Source: Neoceratodus forsteri (taxonomy: Eukaryota; Chordata; Ceratodontiformes; Ceratodontidae). Taken from it: 64,000 nucleotides of DNA. Both the position numbers and the translations under genes were made by a program. Below the pieces are notes generated by a model that searched no databases, had not been told where the DNA came from, and worked only from the letters and a program-made list of their open reading frames with translations. Positions 53,282 through 63,889 of the stretch are shown one piece after another; position 1 is the stretch's first letter, and the number at the start of each line of letters is the position of its first letter. The DNA lies in the NCBI GenBank assembly GCA_016271365.2, contig JADMNL010000023.1, positions 604,100,501 to 604,164,500 on the forward strand, in the 5' to 3' direction.

Positions 53282-54312
53282 TTAGAGGAACCATAGGTAA
53301 TCAGGGATGCTAGCCACTTGACAGGACAAAGGGTCCAACCTGCTGCTCCGACACCAAATGGAGAACCTCTTCCACTGGAAGACATAACATTTCCTGGTTG
53401 ACTCCTTCCGAGATGCCTCCATGACAGTGAGGACATCATTGGAGAGACCCAAAGCCTGGAACTCTAGCTGCTCAGGAATCAGGCTGTCAGGTGCAGGGAT
53501 TGAAGGTCTGGATAAAGAACCTTCCCCTGATTTGATGGAGAGCAGGACCGGGCATAGAGGAAGATGCTGTGGGAGCCTGCTGTTGAGGCTGAGGAGATCG
53601 GGGTACCAAAACTGGCATGGCCAGTCTGGAGCCACCAGGATCACCTGTGCATTGTCCCTCCTGGCCTTGAGAAGTACCTTGTGGATCCAGGGAAGTGGAG
53701 GGAAGGCACAGAAGAGGCCTGGGGTTCAGGGCCTCAAGAAGGCATCCCCCTGCAGCGTTCCCTGCTGAGGGAGGGGCAGGGTGGACATAAAACAGCATCA
53801 GCTTTGTGGCCTCCCTGGAGGCAAACAGGTCCATCTGAGGAGTGCCCCACTGGGAGAACAGACTGTGTACTACCTGTGGGTGGAGAAACTACTCATGAGA
53901 CGCCTCGCCCACATGGCTAAGGGCGTCTGCCAGCCGGTTGTAGGCTCCTGTCACATAGAGGGCAGGGAGATCAACCTCCAGACTATGCATGAGGGTCCAC
54001 ACACAAAGAGCTTCCTTGCATAGAGTGCGTCCCGCCCTGTTTGTTGAGGTAGTACATGGTCGTGGTGGTGTTTGTCTGGACCTGAACCACCTGACCCAGG
54101 ATTTGAGGTGCGAAGGCACAGTACCAGCCAAACTTCTTGGTGCTCCAGCAGGTTGACATGGAATTGGGAATTCTTGTGGGTCCAGAGCCTGTGGTCTGTA
54201 AGTTTCCCCCAGGTAGGCACCCCAGCCCTTGAGAGAGGGCTCAGTCGTCAGGATGACCGTTGACTCTGGGTGGACAAACTGGAATCGCTTTCAGCAGATG
54301 CTCTGGGACTAA
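53282..54312 (-). pseudogene. DIRS-C RNase H, linker and recombinase start
   Basis: RNase H remnants lie near 54260-53900: STVILTTEPSLKGWGAYLGE-like, WTHKNSQFHVNLLEHQEVWL, and a frame with VQTNTTTTMYYLNKQG near 54085-54040 read across frames. Linker: MDLFASREATKLMLF (53834), FPPFPWIHKVLL-equivalent, and VILVAPDWPCQFWYPDLLSL (about 53641-53585). The recombinase N-terminus is LSNDVLTVMEASRKESTRKC (about 53445-53390), then YVFQWKRFSIWC. Several frame changes. Confidence 0.75.
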
Positions 54313-55080
54313 CTAACTACCAGTGGAGGGCATCCCACGTCCGCCGTCACAGTGACCCGCTGGTTGAAGTGTCCTTGCGCTGAGACCACTGACTGTCCGG
54401 CTCCCACTGCAGAGTGCACATTCTCCAGTGGGTCCATCAAACCACACTGGTGCAGGCCGTCGTGTAACCCAGCAGGTGCAGGTAGTCCCAGACAGGGCGC
54501 AATTGCCTAACCCAAAATTACGGGCAAAGGAGGGGAGAACCTCTGCCCTGTCTGCTGGGAGCCGGGCTCTGGCTCTGCAAGAGTCTAGCTCCACCCTGAT
54601 GAAGCTAATCACCTGCGAAGGTATGGGTTCCCACTTGGCCTCTTTGACTAGGAGGCCAAGGTTGACGCAGGTCTGGAGGGCAGGTCCCTGGACCACTCCC
54701 GTCTCCTGCCTGGAGGGACCTGCGATCAGCCAGTTGTCCAGGTAAGGGTAAACCTGGACACCATGGCGCCTCAGGTAAGCTGCCACCACTGCAGTGCACT
54801 TGGTGAAGACCCTGGGGGCTGGGGATAGGCCAAATGGCACGGCCTAGAACTCGTAGAGGGTTCCCTCAGCTCCGAAGCGGAGTAACCTTTGGTGTGACAG
54901 ATCGGGACATGAAAGAATGTATCCTGAAGATCCAGGGTGCAAAACCACATGTTCCGCTCCAGAGATGGTATGATCTGAGACCGTTATTCTGCAGGTGCGC
55001 TACTTGAGAAACTTGTTCAGGTTGTGCAGATTTAGAGTGGGGCACCAGCCCCCATCTGTCCGTTTTGGCACTAGGAAGTA
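54313..55080 (-). pseudogene. DIRS-C reverse transcriptase
   Basis: The start of the RT lies near 55080 (YFLVPKRTDGGW…, about 55080-55035, with a short disruption). The ORF 54840-54313 is open for 175 codons: MPFGLSPAPRVFTKCTAVVA, YPYLDNWLIAGPSRQETG, VISFIRVELDSCRARARLPA. The catalytic box at 54744-54733 reads YLDN, as in DIRS-A. A stop just before MPFGL ('ctagaactc' on the plus strand) breaks the frame. Confidence 0.8.
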
Positions 55081-55489
55081 CCTAGAGAGAAACCCTGGGT
55101 GTTCCAGAGGATCCGCGAAAGGAACCATGACCTCCTTGCGGAAGAGCTGGACTATGTTGTCTGAGAGCTGACAGAATGTCTATGGATACCAAGTCCTCCC
55201 GTGTGGCATGAGCTTGGCAAGGAGGGTACTGCTTGGATTCCAGAGGCAGACCCCGTCCCATCACCTCGAGGACCCACCTGGCCGTGGTGACAGTGGACCA
55301 TGCAGAAAGGAAGTGGCGGAGCCGGCCCATCATGGGAGAACCCAGGGGAGGTGTGACGGGCATGAGGGGCACCCCTCATCCAGTCACTGGGCAGGCTTGG
55401 AGGAGGAGGATAGTCCGGCTGAGGAGCCACCGGAACCTCTCTTCTCTCCCCCAGGCTTATGAATGACGGAGACCACTGACTTTGGCCAA

Positions 55490-58400
55490 GGTCACCAGGC
55501 CTGGGTCTGCTGACCAGCCTGGGGTTGGGTTGATTTGGCTGCAGGAGTAGAGGTGGACTGAAAGGGCATACATTTCTGCTGCTGCTGCTGCTTGGAGCCC
55601 TTGGGATCCTTTTGGAGAGATGTCATGGAGTCCAGGGTGGCGTTGGACTTCTCAATGTGGGTGAGGTGGCGGTCGACCCTGGGCCCGAACAAGTTGGTGC
55701 CCATGAAAGGAACATCTGCCAGCTTTTGCTGATTGTCTGCCATAAGTCAAGATCCTTAGCCAAGCCCTGCAGCTCATGGCACTGTAGCAGCCACGGAGCT
55801 GGCACAGTAGTCCCCAATGTCCATGGCTGTCTGGAGCTTTTGTTTTGTTACAGCCTGGCCCTAGTGCGGGACCTATTTGACAGTCTTCTGGAGGTCCACC
55901 AGAAGATGAGGAAGTGCCTCATCCAGGGTGCCCAGCAGCAGAGCATGGGAGAAGTGGACCTTGAGGGCTGAGTTCTCCTGGCAAGAGAGATGTTCTTAGC
56001 CGCATAATCCAGTGTTTTGGACTCATTGTCTAGCGACTTGTCGACATCCCTAGTTGTACCTGAGCCATTGAACACTGAATCCGCCACCAGACCCTCAGCT
56101 GAGGGGTGTTCAGTGACTCCTGAGAGGGAACCGGTAGGTACCACATACTTGTGGGTCATCTGGGAGGAGGGCGCAGGGCAGGAAGCTGTGCACTATTAGA
56201 GCTCAAAGGCAGGACCAAGGATGGCGTCCCCCACCATGATGGCCCGTAGGAGTATTCCCTTGGTTGAGGATCTTGGTCAGTGGGTAACGGGCCAGTTTCT
56301 GAAAGGGCTCCATTTTCATCCCCGTGGACTCTGAGATTAGTCAAAGGAGGCCCAGAAAGGAAGTAGGACCTTCGGTCGAGATAACCCCCACTGACTCCTC
56401 ATTGACCAGATGGGAGTGCAGGGAGGAATCCTCTGACTCTGAAGAGTCATTGAAAAGTGGTCAACCACTGGAGTCCTCACTGACCCTCCGAAGATGGTCA
56501 GGGTGGACGGTGACAGACAGTCATACTAACATACTAAAATGCTATCAGAATAGGCCCAACGGTCTTTCATGTCTGCTCGTTTGGTCAGCCCCCACCCTGG
56601 GACCTGACCTTGCTGCCCAGCTCGCCTTCTCTGGCTTCTCCCTTCCCAGTTCTGGATATTCTCGCTGCACTGGATTTTGCTTCCAGAACCCTTCCCCTGT
56701 ACCTGTCCCACCCCCTCTTAAATCCCTCCACCAACCCCCTGGGCAGTGCATTCCATGGCTCCACCACCCTCTCAATGCAGTAGCAGCGCCTCCTTTCTCC
56801 CCTGAATCTTACCCCCTCCAGCTTCTACCCATGTCCTCTAGTTGCTCCCTCCTCCTTCCTTCGAAGCACCTTGACTGCTCCTCCCCTATTTACCCCTTCA
56901 TGTACCTGAAGACCTCTATCATGTCCCCCCGGTCCCGTCTCTCTTCCAGTGTGTACATATTTAGCTCTTCGAGCCTCTCCCCATAGGTCCTGTCCCCCAA
57001 GCCCCAAATCATTTTGGTTGCCCTCCTCTGGACCCTCCCCAGGAGTTTAATGTTCCTCTTTAAGTGTGGCCTCCAAGACTGCATGCAGTACTCGAGGTGT
57101 GGCCTCACCAAGCAGTTATACAGAGGGAGTATCACTTCCTCCTTCTGGAGGTGATCCCCCTAGTGATGCATCCCAGCATCCTGTTGGCCTTGGCTGCTGC
57201 CCTCCTACAAGTCTGAGTTGTTCATCTCATCCTCCACCACTCCCAGGTCCCTCTCAGCCATCGAGACTTGTAGCATCCCCCCACCCCCAAAGGGTGTACA
57301 CTTGGCCCGGGTTTCTGGCCCCCAGGTGCAGTACCTTGCATTTCGCTGCTTTGAACCTCAGCTTCCACTTTCTAGACTATCTTTTCAGAGCCTCCAGTCG
57401 ATGGGGAAGCCTCTTGATTGGCCGAGACTCCTTAGTCAGAGCGCCGGAGGTTGGTTGTTTGGGTGGCTGCACCGAATTGGCTGACCCCGACCGTCTTGGT
57501 CGGCTCCTTAGGCGGAGAAGTCGTCGGCCGGTTGGGCGAAAGTCTGGTGAAGGCTGGTGGAGGAGACGTGGTCTGCTTCATACTGGTGAACACGAGCTGT
57601 TGTCGCATGAGGTTCTCATAGCATCGATGCAATTTGTGCTAAAGCCTTTTCTCAGCCGAGAAGGACTAAGACAGAGTAGTAGTAGCGTCGCTTTCCATGG
57701 TGTCGAGAACGGGAGCGCCAGTGTCTGGAGCCACTCGACCCACGGGAATGGGACTGAGACCTTGACCTCGACTGGCGGGGGGGCTCAGAGAGTCTGCAAA
57801 CACCTAGGCTCCTCTGGGTCTTGGTCGTTGACTAGAGGCGGCAGGTCAGCGGACTGATCTGTCTCTCCGGTCTGAGTCAGGACTGCTGGAGTACTGGACA
57901 AGGAAGTGTTGGCCTCTTCAGTTGACAACTGGTCGGTCAATTTGAGAAAAGTCTTCTCCGCGACTTCAACCAGTGTCTCTGTCAACTGGCCATACGGGGT
58001 TACCATGGAGCCGGTGGCCTGGGCCAAGGATTCTACCGAAGTCTGATCAGGAGAAGCGCAGGAATCCAAAGCTCTCGACTGAGCACGCTCCCGATCCCAC
58101 GAGCGTCGGTGAGTCCTTTTTCCTTTTTTGGACTTTTTGTGTTTTTCTTGATTTTGATTTGTGCCCAGAGGGTCCCTGGCTGAGGGTTGGTAGAGACTGG
58201 CACAATTCCTTGGGAGTCTGTAAAAGTTGAACCCAGTTGAAGTGTCATAAAGGCAGAAGCTGAAGAGAGGGATGTGGCCTGGGCCACTGCCTCTTCAAAC
58301 GCCAGAAGCTGTTAAATGGACCCCTCTGCCATGGAGACCACCAAACGGGCATTCTTGGATTTGACCAACTGGTTCCGTTGACCAGGTTCGCCCAGCTTAA

Positions 58401-58567
58401 GTCAGGCGAGACAATCCTCGTGAACGGTTGGGTGGAACGAGCAAAAAGCCGCAACCCTGGGGATCGTGCTAGTGTCCCGGACAGTAGATGCATGAGGAGT
58501 GCGGGTCGGTTCGGGACATCTTCTGCCCGCAAAGGCAGTGGCGAAACCTGGGAGTGGACTTGTCCAT
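55490..58567 (-). pseudogene. DIRS-C gag-like ORF, broken and split by CR1-A
   Basis: The start at 58567 reads MDKSTPRFRHCLCGQKMSRT, then the Cys/His cluster (DPHSSCIYCPGH…). 58069-57785 carries TGSMVTPYGQLTETLVEVAE, parallel to the TGFTVSPSGQPAET block of B2. The frame near 57620-57400 (…VGVSQFGAATQ…) is cut at 57396 by CR1-A and resumes at 56520 with LSVTVHP, followed by the acidic NDSSESEDSS block near 56450-56420. The C-terminal portion is 55743-55492 (QQKLADVPFMGTNLFGPRVD, Q-rich tail). The reading frame is broken throughout. Confidence 0.7.
56521..57396 (-). mobile_element. CR1-A LINE fragment inserted in DIRS-C gag
   Basis: A 3' fragment on the minus strand. The tail 'catactaacatactaaaatg' is at 56522-56541. 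The C-terminal coding blocks are [20 protein letters not shown] (about 57111-57052), [40 protein letters not shown] (about 56965-56906) and a broken TERVVEPWNALPRGLVE near 56790-56730. It is closely similar to 37080-37828 and to 19901-20650. DIRS-C gag reads across its two junctions ('ccccatcga' / 'ctgtctgtcacc' in minus sense). Only 'cag' is shared at both junctions, so there is no convincing target duplication. Confidence 0.88.
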
Positions 58568-58844
58568 CGTGATCGAAGATCGAGTTAGACAAAAAACTTT
58601 TTTGTTTTATAAATTTGGAAGTAAATCTGGAGATTTAAGCGCGAGGGGCCTACTCAATGTGGGAGCAGTAAGGAGGGAACCTGCTTCTTCCAGGGGAAAG
58701 GAAGATCTGGCTTCAGAGCAGAGCCGAGGGAGTTAATACCCGGGTGGATGGGAGGGGCCAGATTAAGGACGTTTCTGGGAACATTTAAAGGGGAAAGGCA
58801 ACTGCCAGAAGTGTGGCTTGAACATCATATCCATGTTCCTAGAA

Positions 58845-59430
58845 CACTTTTTTACTTGACTAACTATTGTTGTGTAGTAGATTGTATTAGGCTAATTTTC
58901 ATTGACTTGTAAGCTGGCATTTCCTGTGACCAGAAATGCCAGACTCCCCTGCAGCTGACATCAGAGGAGGATTGCAGCAGTGGGGGGATTTAATAGCCTG
59001 CAGTAAATGTTTTTTTTTTTTTTTTTTTTTTTTAAAAGCTTGCAGTCTGTTGTTTGCTGGTCTGCTGTTCTCCTGGGGCTAGGTGCAGTCACAGAGGACT
59101 GTATGCACTAAGCCCTGTGAGCATAGCAGGACCAGCAAACCTAGGATTTTAGCTTACAAATTTTTTAATGCGTATGGTGCTGCTATTGAATCACCCAGCT
59201 CTGCAGCCCTCCTCTGATGTTAGCTGCAGGGGATTCTTGGATTTCTAGTGACAGGAAATGGCATCTTAGAAGACAGCAAAATTAGCGCAATACATTTTGC
59301 TATACTGCAGAAACAGCAAGTTAAAAAAAAAAAAAAAGTTTTGATACACATGTTTTTATACTCAGAGTGCAAACTGGGATCAGACCCACACTTGAAGGTA
59401 GTGGCCTTGGTACTGTTTTTCTACAGGTGC
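58845..59430 (+). repeat. R2 foldback repeat, right part
   Basis: 58860-59000 is inverse to 59190-59320: 'ctaattttcattgacttgta' and 'gctggcatttcctgtgacca' against the reverse complement of 'gtgacaggaaatggcatctt', plus 'cccctgcagctgacatcagagga' on both. The loop contains a T-run (59010-59033). With 51921-52167 this makes a long palindromic element opened by DIRS-C. Confidence 0.65.
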
Positions 59431-59541
59431 TTTTAAATACTGTTACATTCTGTTTTATCATTTTAAAAACAGAATATATGTGGTTTAAATTTTGTTCTTA
59501 TGATGTGATATTTCTCTGATCAGTTACTTTTATGATTCTAG

Positions 59542-59620
59542 GGAGTCAGAAACACATTTTTCCTCTGATACAGACTTTGAAGATCCTGAAGGAAGAAACC
59601 AAAAACAAGGCAAAGGCAAA
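59542..59620 (+). CDS. STAG2: STAG2 (cohesin subunit SA-2) internal coding exon
   Basis: The exon is 79 bases. It is preceded by a pyrimidine-rich tract and TTTTATGATTCTAG and followed by the donor GTAAGG. The first base completes a split codon; 26 codons follow, beginning [14 protein letters not shown] and ending KQGKGK. This matches the N-terminal region of vertebrate STAG2 as I remember it, which reads [17 protein letters not shown] followed by KNQKQGKGK, with only two changes (Ile to Pro, Lys to Arg). STAG2 is a HEAT-repeat subunit of cohesin that binds RAD21 and loads or holds the ring on chromatin in the nucleus. This exon encodes part of the acidic to basic, probably disordered N-terminus just after the start region. 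The start-codon exon and the next exon (TCKKGKKG…) are not in the window, so the flanking introns are large and packed with transposons. Confidence 0.93.
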
Positions 59621-60662
59621 GTAAGGCTCTTTCTTGTTTTGACTACATTTTTGTTTAACTTTGGGTCAGTGTAGTTAAGTTTTCCATTATAATTAATTTG
59701 GTCATTTCAGCTAGCAATCATCCTTGCACATTGATTCTTTTATAAGGTGGCCATCATCCACTTGTCCTGACATAGGCTAAGGTAGCAACTCCTTTGATAA
59801 TTGGGGGGCTAAAGATCGTGAGGTTGTATTATTGAAAAAAAATGTACTGTTCTCTGGCAAAATAAAATTCAGTGGTCCCATAGATTCTACAAGGGCTTTA
59901 ATTTATTTTGCTTTAAATCTTAGAATTTTTCTGAGAAAGTCTTACTGAGTCTGCACTAATTTCCTGGTGTGACCCAGGAGAATAATGAGGTCCGATATCT
60001 TGCTCATGGTCGTGCGATGTGGTGGTTGTGGGTTTCAGACCCAGGTCTGATGGCTCTTCAGACTCTCAGCTTGGTGTTCTGGGCTGTACTGCCTTCTTGT
60101 GGTATTGAAATATATTGCCATCTTTAGTACAAATCAGCAAGGTTAGTTTAAAAAAAAAAAAAAAAAAGTTTAGCTAGATTTTTTTTCCTCTACTGCCTGT
60201 ACTCGGGGTTTGTCTGTTGGTCAGCAACCTACCAGGCCTGACTACTGCAACCTATCCAGCTATACGTTTTTGCAGTTGGCGTGGTGCAGAGCTCAGGAGT
60301 ACTAAGGCACTGAGACGGCAGTGTGATTTGTGCCCCATTTCTGTCCCTAAGCCACTGTTGCTCTGTGCCACAGCCTGCTGTTGACACTGCAGATGCCAGT
60401 TTCCACTACGGCTGGAGGTGAACCCTTCAGGGACACTGGTTCTGTAGAGTAAGGTGCCTCTGTCTCCAGTCAAAGGCACACTGCTGCCTGAAGTACCATC
60501 TGAAATCTGCCACCACTCACCAGCATCTTGGGCCCACTAGGCTGTCGAACAGCCCTAAAAGAAACACTTTTTATTGGCTAAATTATCTCCCTGCATATGG
60601 GTAGTGAGCATTTGCCAATTTCAGATCTCTCATTGTTTCTATTAAATTTTAAAATGTATGGA
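59621..60662 (+). other. STAG2 intron, no further feature
   Basis: Follows the donor at 59621. An A-run lies at about 60151-60167. The ORF 60252-60479 on the minus strand has no recognised content. No second exon is visible. Confidence 0.6.
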
Positions 60663-62060
60663 TTAGAAACCTAGACTTTGATGGCAGATAAGGACCGCTT
60701 GGCCCACCTAGTCTGCCCATTTCCCTACCTACAGGATAAACTGCAGATCCTGTTTAACCAACAGCCTATTTCTTCCTACCCCCCACAAAAATTGCCTTAT
60801 GTCTGTCCCATGCATTCTTGAATTCTCCCACAGTTTGACCCCACAACCTCCTCAGGAAGGCTGTTCCATGCGTCCACCACCATCTCTGTGAAAAAATACT
60901 TCCTCGCATTACCCCTGAGCCGTCCCCCCTCTATCTTCAAATTGTGTCCCCTTGTTCTTGAACATCTTTTTCTGAAAGATGCTACCCTGTTGGACTTTGT
61001 TGATTCCACTGAGGTACTTAAAAGTTTGTATCATGTCCCCCTCGTCCCTCCTTTCCTCAAGGGTATACATATTAAGCTCCTTTGTCTCTCCTCATATGGC
61101 TTCCCTTGCAGACCCTGCACCATTTTAGTTGCCCTCCTCTGGACTGCCTCCATTCTATGTCCTTGCGGAGATGGGGTCTCCAGAACTGGACGCAGTACTC
61201 CAGATTTGGTCTCCCCAATTGTCTGTACAGAGGGATAACAACTTCATGTTTTCTGCTGGCGATGCCTCTCCTATACATCCCAGTATCCCCCAGCCCTCCC
61301 TACTGCCTTCTCACATTGCTTGCTGACCATAAGGTCATCTGATATGATTAACCCCAGGTCCCTTTCCATTTTTGTTGTTACTACCTCTGCCCCCATTGTG
61401 TAATCTTCCCCAGGGTTTTTGTTTCCCAGGTGCATTATTTTGCACTACTTTGCATTGAATCAAAGCTGCCATACTTCTGACCATTCCTCCAACCTTGCCA
61501 AGTCCCTTCTCATTCTTTCCACACCTCCTTGTCTATCAAACCTGTTGCAGATCTTTGTCTCATCTGCAAAGAGGCATACTTTTCCTTCCATCCCTTCTGC
61601 AATGTCACTTATAAAGATATTAAAAAGGACTGGACCCAGTACTGAACCCTGTGGTACCCCGCTAGTAACCCCTCTTTCTTCAGAGTGGACTCCATTTACA
61701 ATTACCTTCTGTGTCCTGTTGTCCAGGCTACCACCCTGGGACCCACTCCCAGGCTGGGTAATTTGACTGTTAATCTTTTGTGGGGGACTGTCAGTAGCCT
61801 TGCTAAAGTCGAGGTAGGCCATGTCCACAGCCCCTCCCTGGTCTACTGCTTTGGTCACCCAGTCAAAGAAATCAATTAGATTCGTCTGACATGACCTTCC
61901 CGCTGTTGACCCATGCTGCTTTGGGTCCAGTGCCCCACTGGCCTCTATGTACTCAGCATTTATTTCCTTTAGAAGTGATTCCATCACTTTCCCTACCACA
62001 GAGGTCAAACTGACTGACAGGTCTGTAGTTTCCTGCCTTTCTCCCACTTTGTGAAGGGGA
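60663..62060 (-). mobile_element. CR1-type LINE fragment (family CR1-B)
   Basis: The minus-strand 3' end near 60663 ('agactttgatggcagataag' on the plus strand) matches 42432 onward. The C-terminal ORF (61009-60797) has FTEMVVDAWNSLPEEVVGSN. RT: VSLTSVVGKVMESLLKE (about 62020), QHGSTAGRSCQTNLIDFFDW (about 61925-61865), VDMAYLDFSKATD, EERGVTSGVPQGSVLGPVLF, and the catalytic box FADETKIC near 61576-61555, where the second Asp of FADD has become Glu. It is 5' truncated near 62060. Frame 62134-61460 stays open for over 200 codons, so it is a fairly recent insertion in the STAG2 intron. Confidence 0.87.
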
Positions 62061-62370
62061 AATTTATCCAACACATCATACATAATAGTGAGGAAATACA
62101 CTTGCTCTTCTTTGTACATCTGTTTGCACATCAATAGGACCAGGGCACTATCTGATCAGAGAGCAGATATACAGCCCCTGAGCAAACGTTTTACCTGACA
62201 CGTACTGTCTTTAAGAGTATGGTGTTGGTAAATTAGGCATAACAGGTAATCTAAAAGTTAAAAAGCCAAAAGGGAAGGAGATGGAGTGCCCCATAACCCT
62301 GATCAGTGGGAAGAGCAGCAGCTAATTTCCTAGCTGTATCTTATACCTAGATAATGCTTGGCTTGGCCAC

Positions 62371-62372
<2 letters not shown>

Positions 62373-62408
<36 letters not shown>

Positions 62409-62445
62409 ATATAATGTGTATACCGTATATATGTATATGAATATG
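62373..62445 (+). repeat. (GT)n followed by TA-rich tandem
   Basis: Sixteen GT units (62373-62404) run into 'atgtatataatgtgtatacc' and further TATA-rich steps to about 62445. Confidence 0.9.
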
Positions 62446-63889
62446 ATAATCTGTTACACGTCTTGACTTATCTAGGTAGCCGTGTATCAAACCATCTTGT
62501 CTGTACTTCAGTATGAACTAGTCTTTTAAAATTCAGCTTTAAAGTTCTCCTGATATCCGGCGTACAAAGCTTGCAGAACTTAGGAAATTGCCCTTACGTT
62601 TTGCAATTTCACACATCCTCCCTCTCCAAGTTCAGATGCAGTTCAGAAGAAACCATATGAAGAAATTGATCGAAGTGCTAATATTTTTGTGGAAAGGTAC
62701 TTAATGAACAGATTTTTCAGGGTGTCTCTCATTTCTCTTCCATCGTAACGTTTTACTATGTATTCTCCTGGATACTGGAACTTATTAGGACACATGTTCC
62801 TTTATTCACCTTTAAGAAAATTTTTAGCGTTTCCATTCAAAATGAGCTGGAATCAAATGTCTGGGATTTTCTGTGACCATCTGCTCAACAGGTGTTTTTT
62901 CGGTTTCCTTATGTGGTGCATAGCCCAGATCACAAAATGTATGTATGCTTCCATGATGTTGCCAAGGCAGTTGTATGAAGAGAGCTGCAGTGTGGAATGG
63001 TGAACTCATCCCATTCTAGTGCCTCTAGATGTTCTGAACTAGTATGTAGGATGCAACTTTTTTCATGTTCAGCAACTATTGTTCATGCAGGCACAGAGGT
63101 AGTTGCTACACTACCGTAACAGTATCCTTTATCTGACTCCAGTTAACCAGTCAAGTAGATGCATCTGCTGTGTCCTTCGCCCCAAAAAGGTTTGTCAGAA
63201 CTACCATTACGTTTTTTTGTGGGGGGTGGCATAGGTAGACAGGTAGGACCCAGTAATGAAAGTGCTACCTTTGATCAACAAATTCCAGATTATGAGGAAG
63301 CATTCCCCTTTGGATGCCGGTCTGACCTGCACTAAATTATTGTACTTAATCTTAAGCTAATGTACTCAAATTCTTGTACTGGAAGAACCATTTTGCTTGT
63401 TACGTTGATTTGCTTCAGGCGACTGGCAAGTTCTTGACTTTATAGGGCTAGACATAGTATTTATGTTGATGTTTCAGACAAACTGCCAAAATATTAACTT
63501 TGGTATTGTTGAAAAAACTTGGTATGCTGTAATAAAAGCTACAAATAAGGGCTATCTTGTCATGCATTGCATGATAGAGATAATACTGTTATCAGCAATC
63601 ATGTACAATAAGGCTGTTTTCTTCAAGGGATTCTGGTGACATCAAGGGCAGAGCTAGAGGTCCTGATGTCATCAGAGCCCTGAGATGGAAACACTGCAGA
63701 GTTGCGTATGGTTACCCAAATATTTCTTTAATACTATATGGTTTGAAAAAATACAAAATTGCAGTTTTTTCTTAAAATATACAGTGTAACAATAAAAAAG
63801 AACCCCTCTCTGCTGCTGCTGAAAACCCACCTGGGTTCTTGTGGCGTTTTATTTTTAATGTTGAAACAGAAGATTTTGTTTTCGAAGAG

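Larger units (their letters stand above)
52168..58844 (-). mobile_element. DIRS-C retrotransposon (split by CR1-A)
   Basis: A minus-strand DIRS of about 5.8 kb after removing CR1-A (56521-57396). The 5' end at 58844 reads 'ttctaggaacatggatatga'. The ICR is at 52299-52400. The 3' terminal region (52168-52290) is shortened: the GC-rich repeat is present (ccacctgggtggagg) but the last 60 or so bases are mostly lost. gag starts at 58567. Domain order matches DIRS-B2, and protein similarity to DIRS-B is high, though end and ICR sequences differ ('gaacatcatat' rather than 'gaacaacatat'). It inserted in repeat R2; the empty site is seen at about 6205-6225. Confidence 0.9.

Noticed and set aside
57066..57857. 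263-codon plus-strand ORF
   Set aside because: It spans the CR1-A/DIRS-C junction in antisense to both elements, so it cannot be a real gene.
1..59541. Upstream STAG2 start-codon exon (MIAAPEIPTDFNLLQ region)
   Set aside because: Looked for by eye on the plus strand and not found. It probably lies upstream of the window. A translated search would settle this.
62625..62700. Exon-like stretch after 'ccctctccaag' ending '…gtggaaag|gtactt' that can be read SSDAVQKKPYEEIDRSANIF
   Set aside because: It does not match the next STAG2 segment (TCKKGKKG…) or any protein I recognise, and the donor is weak. Probably chance; transcript data would decide.
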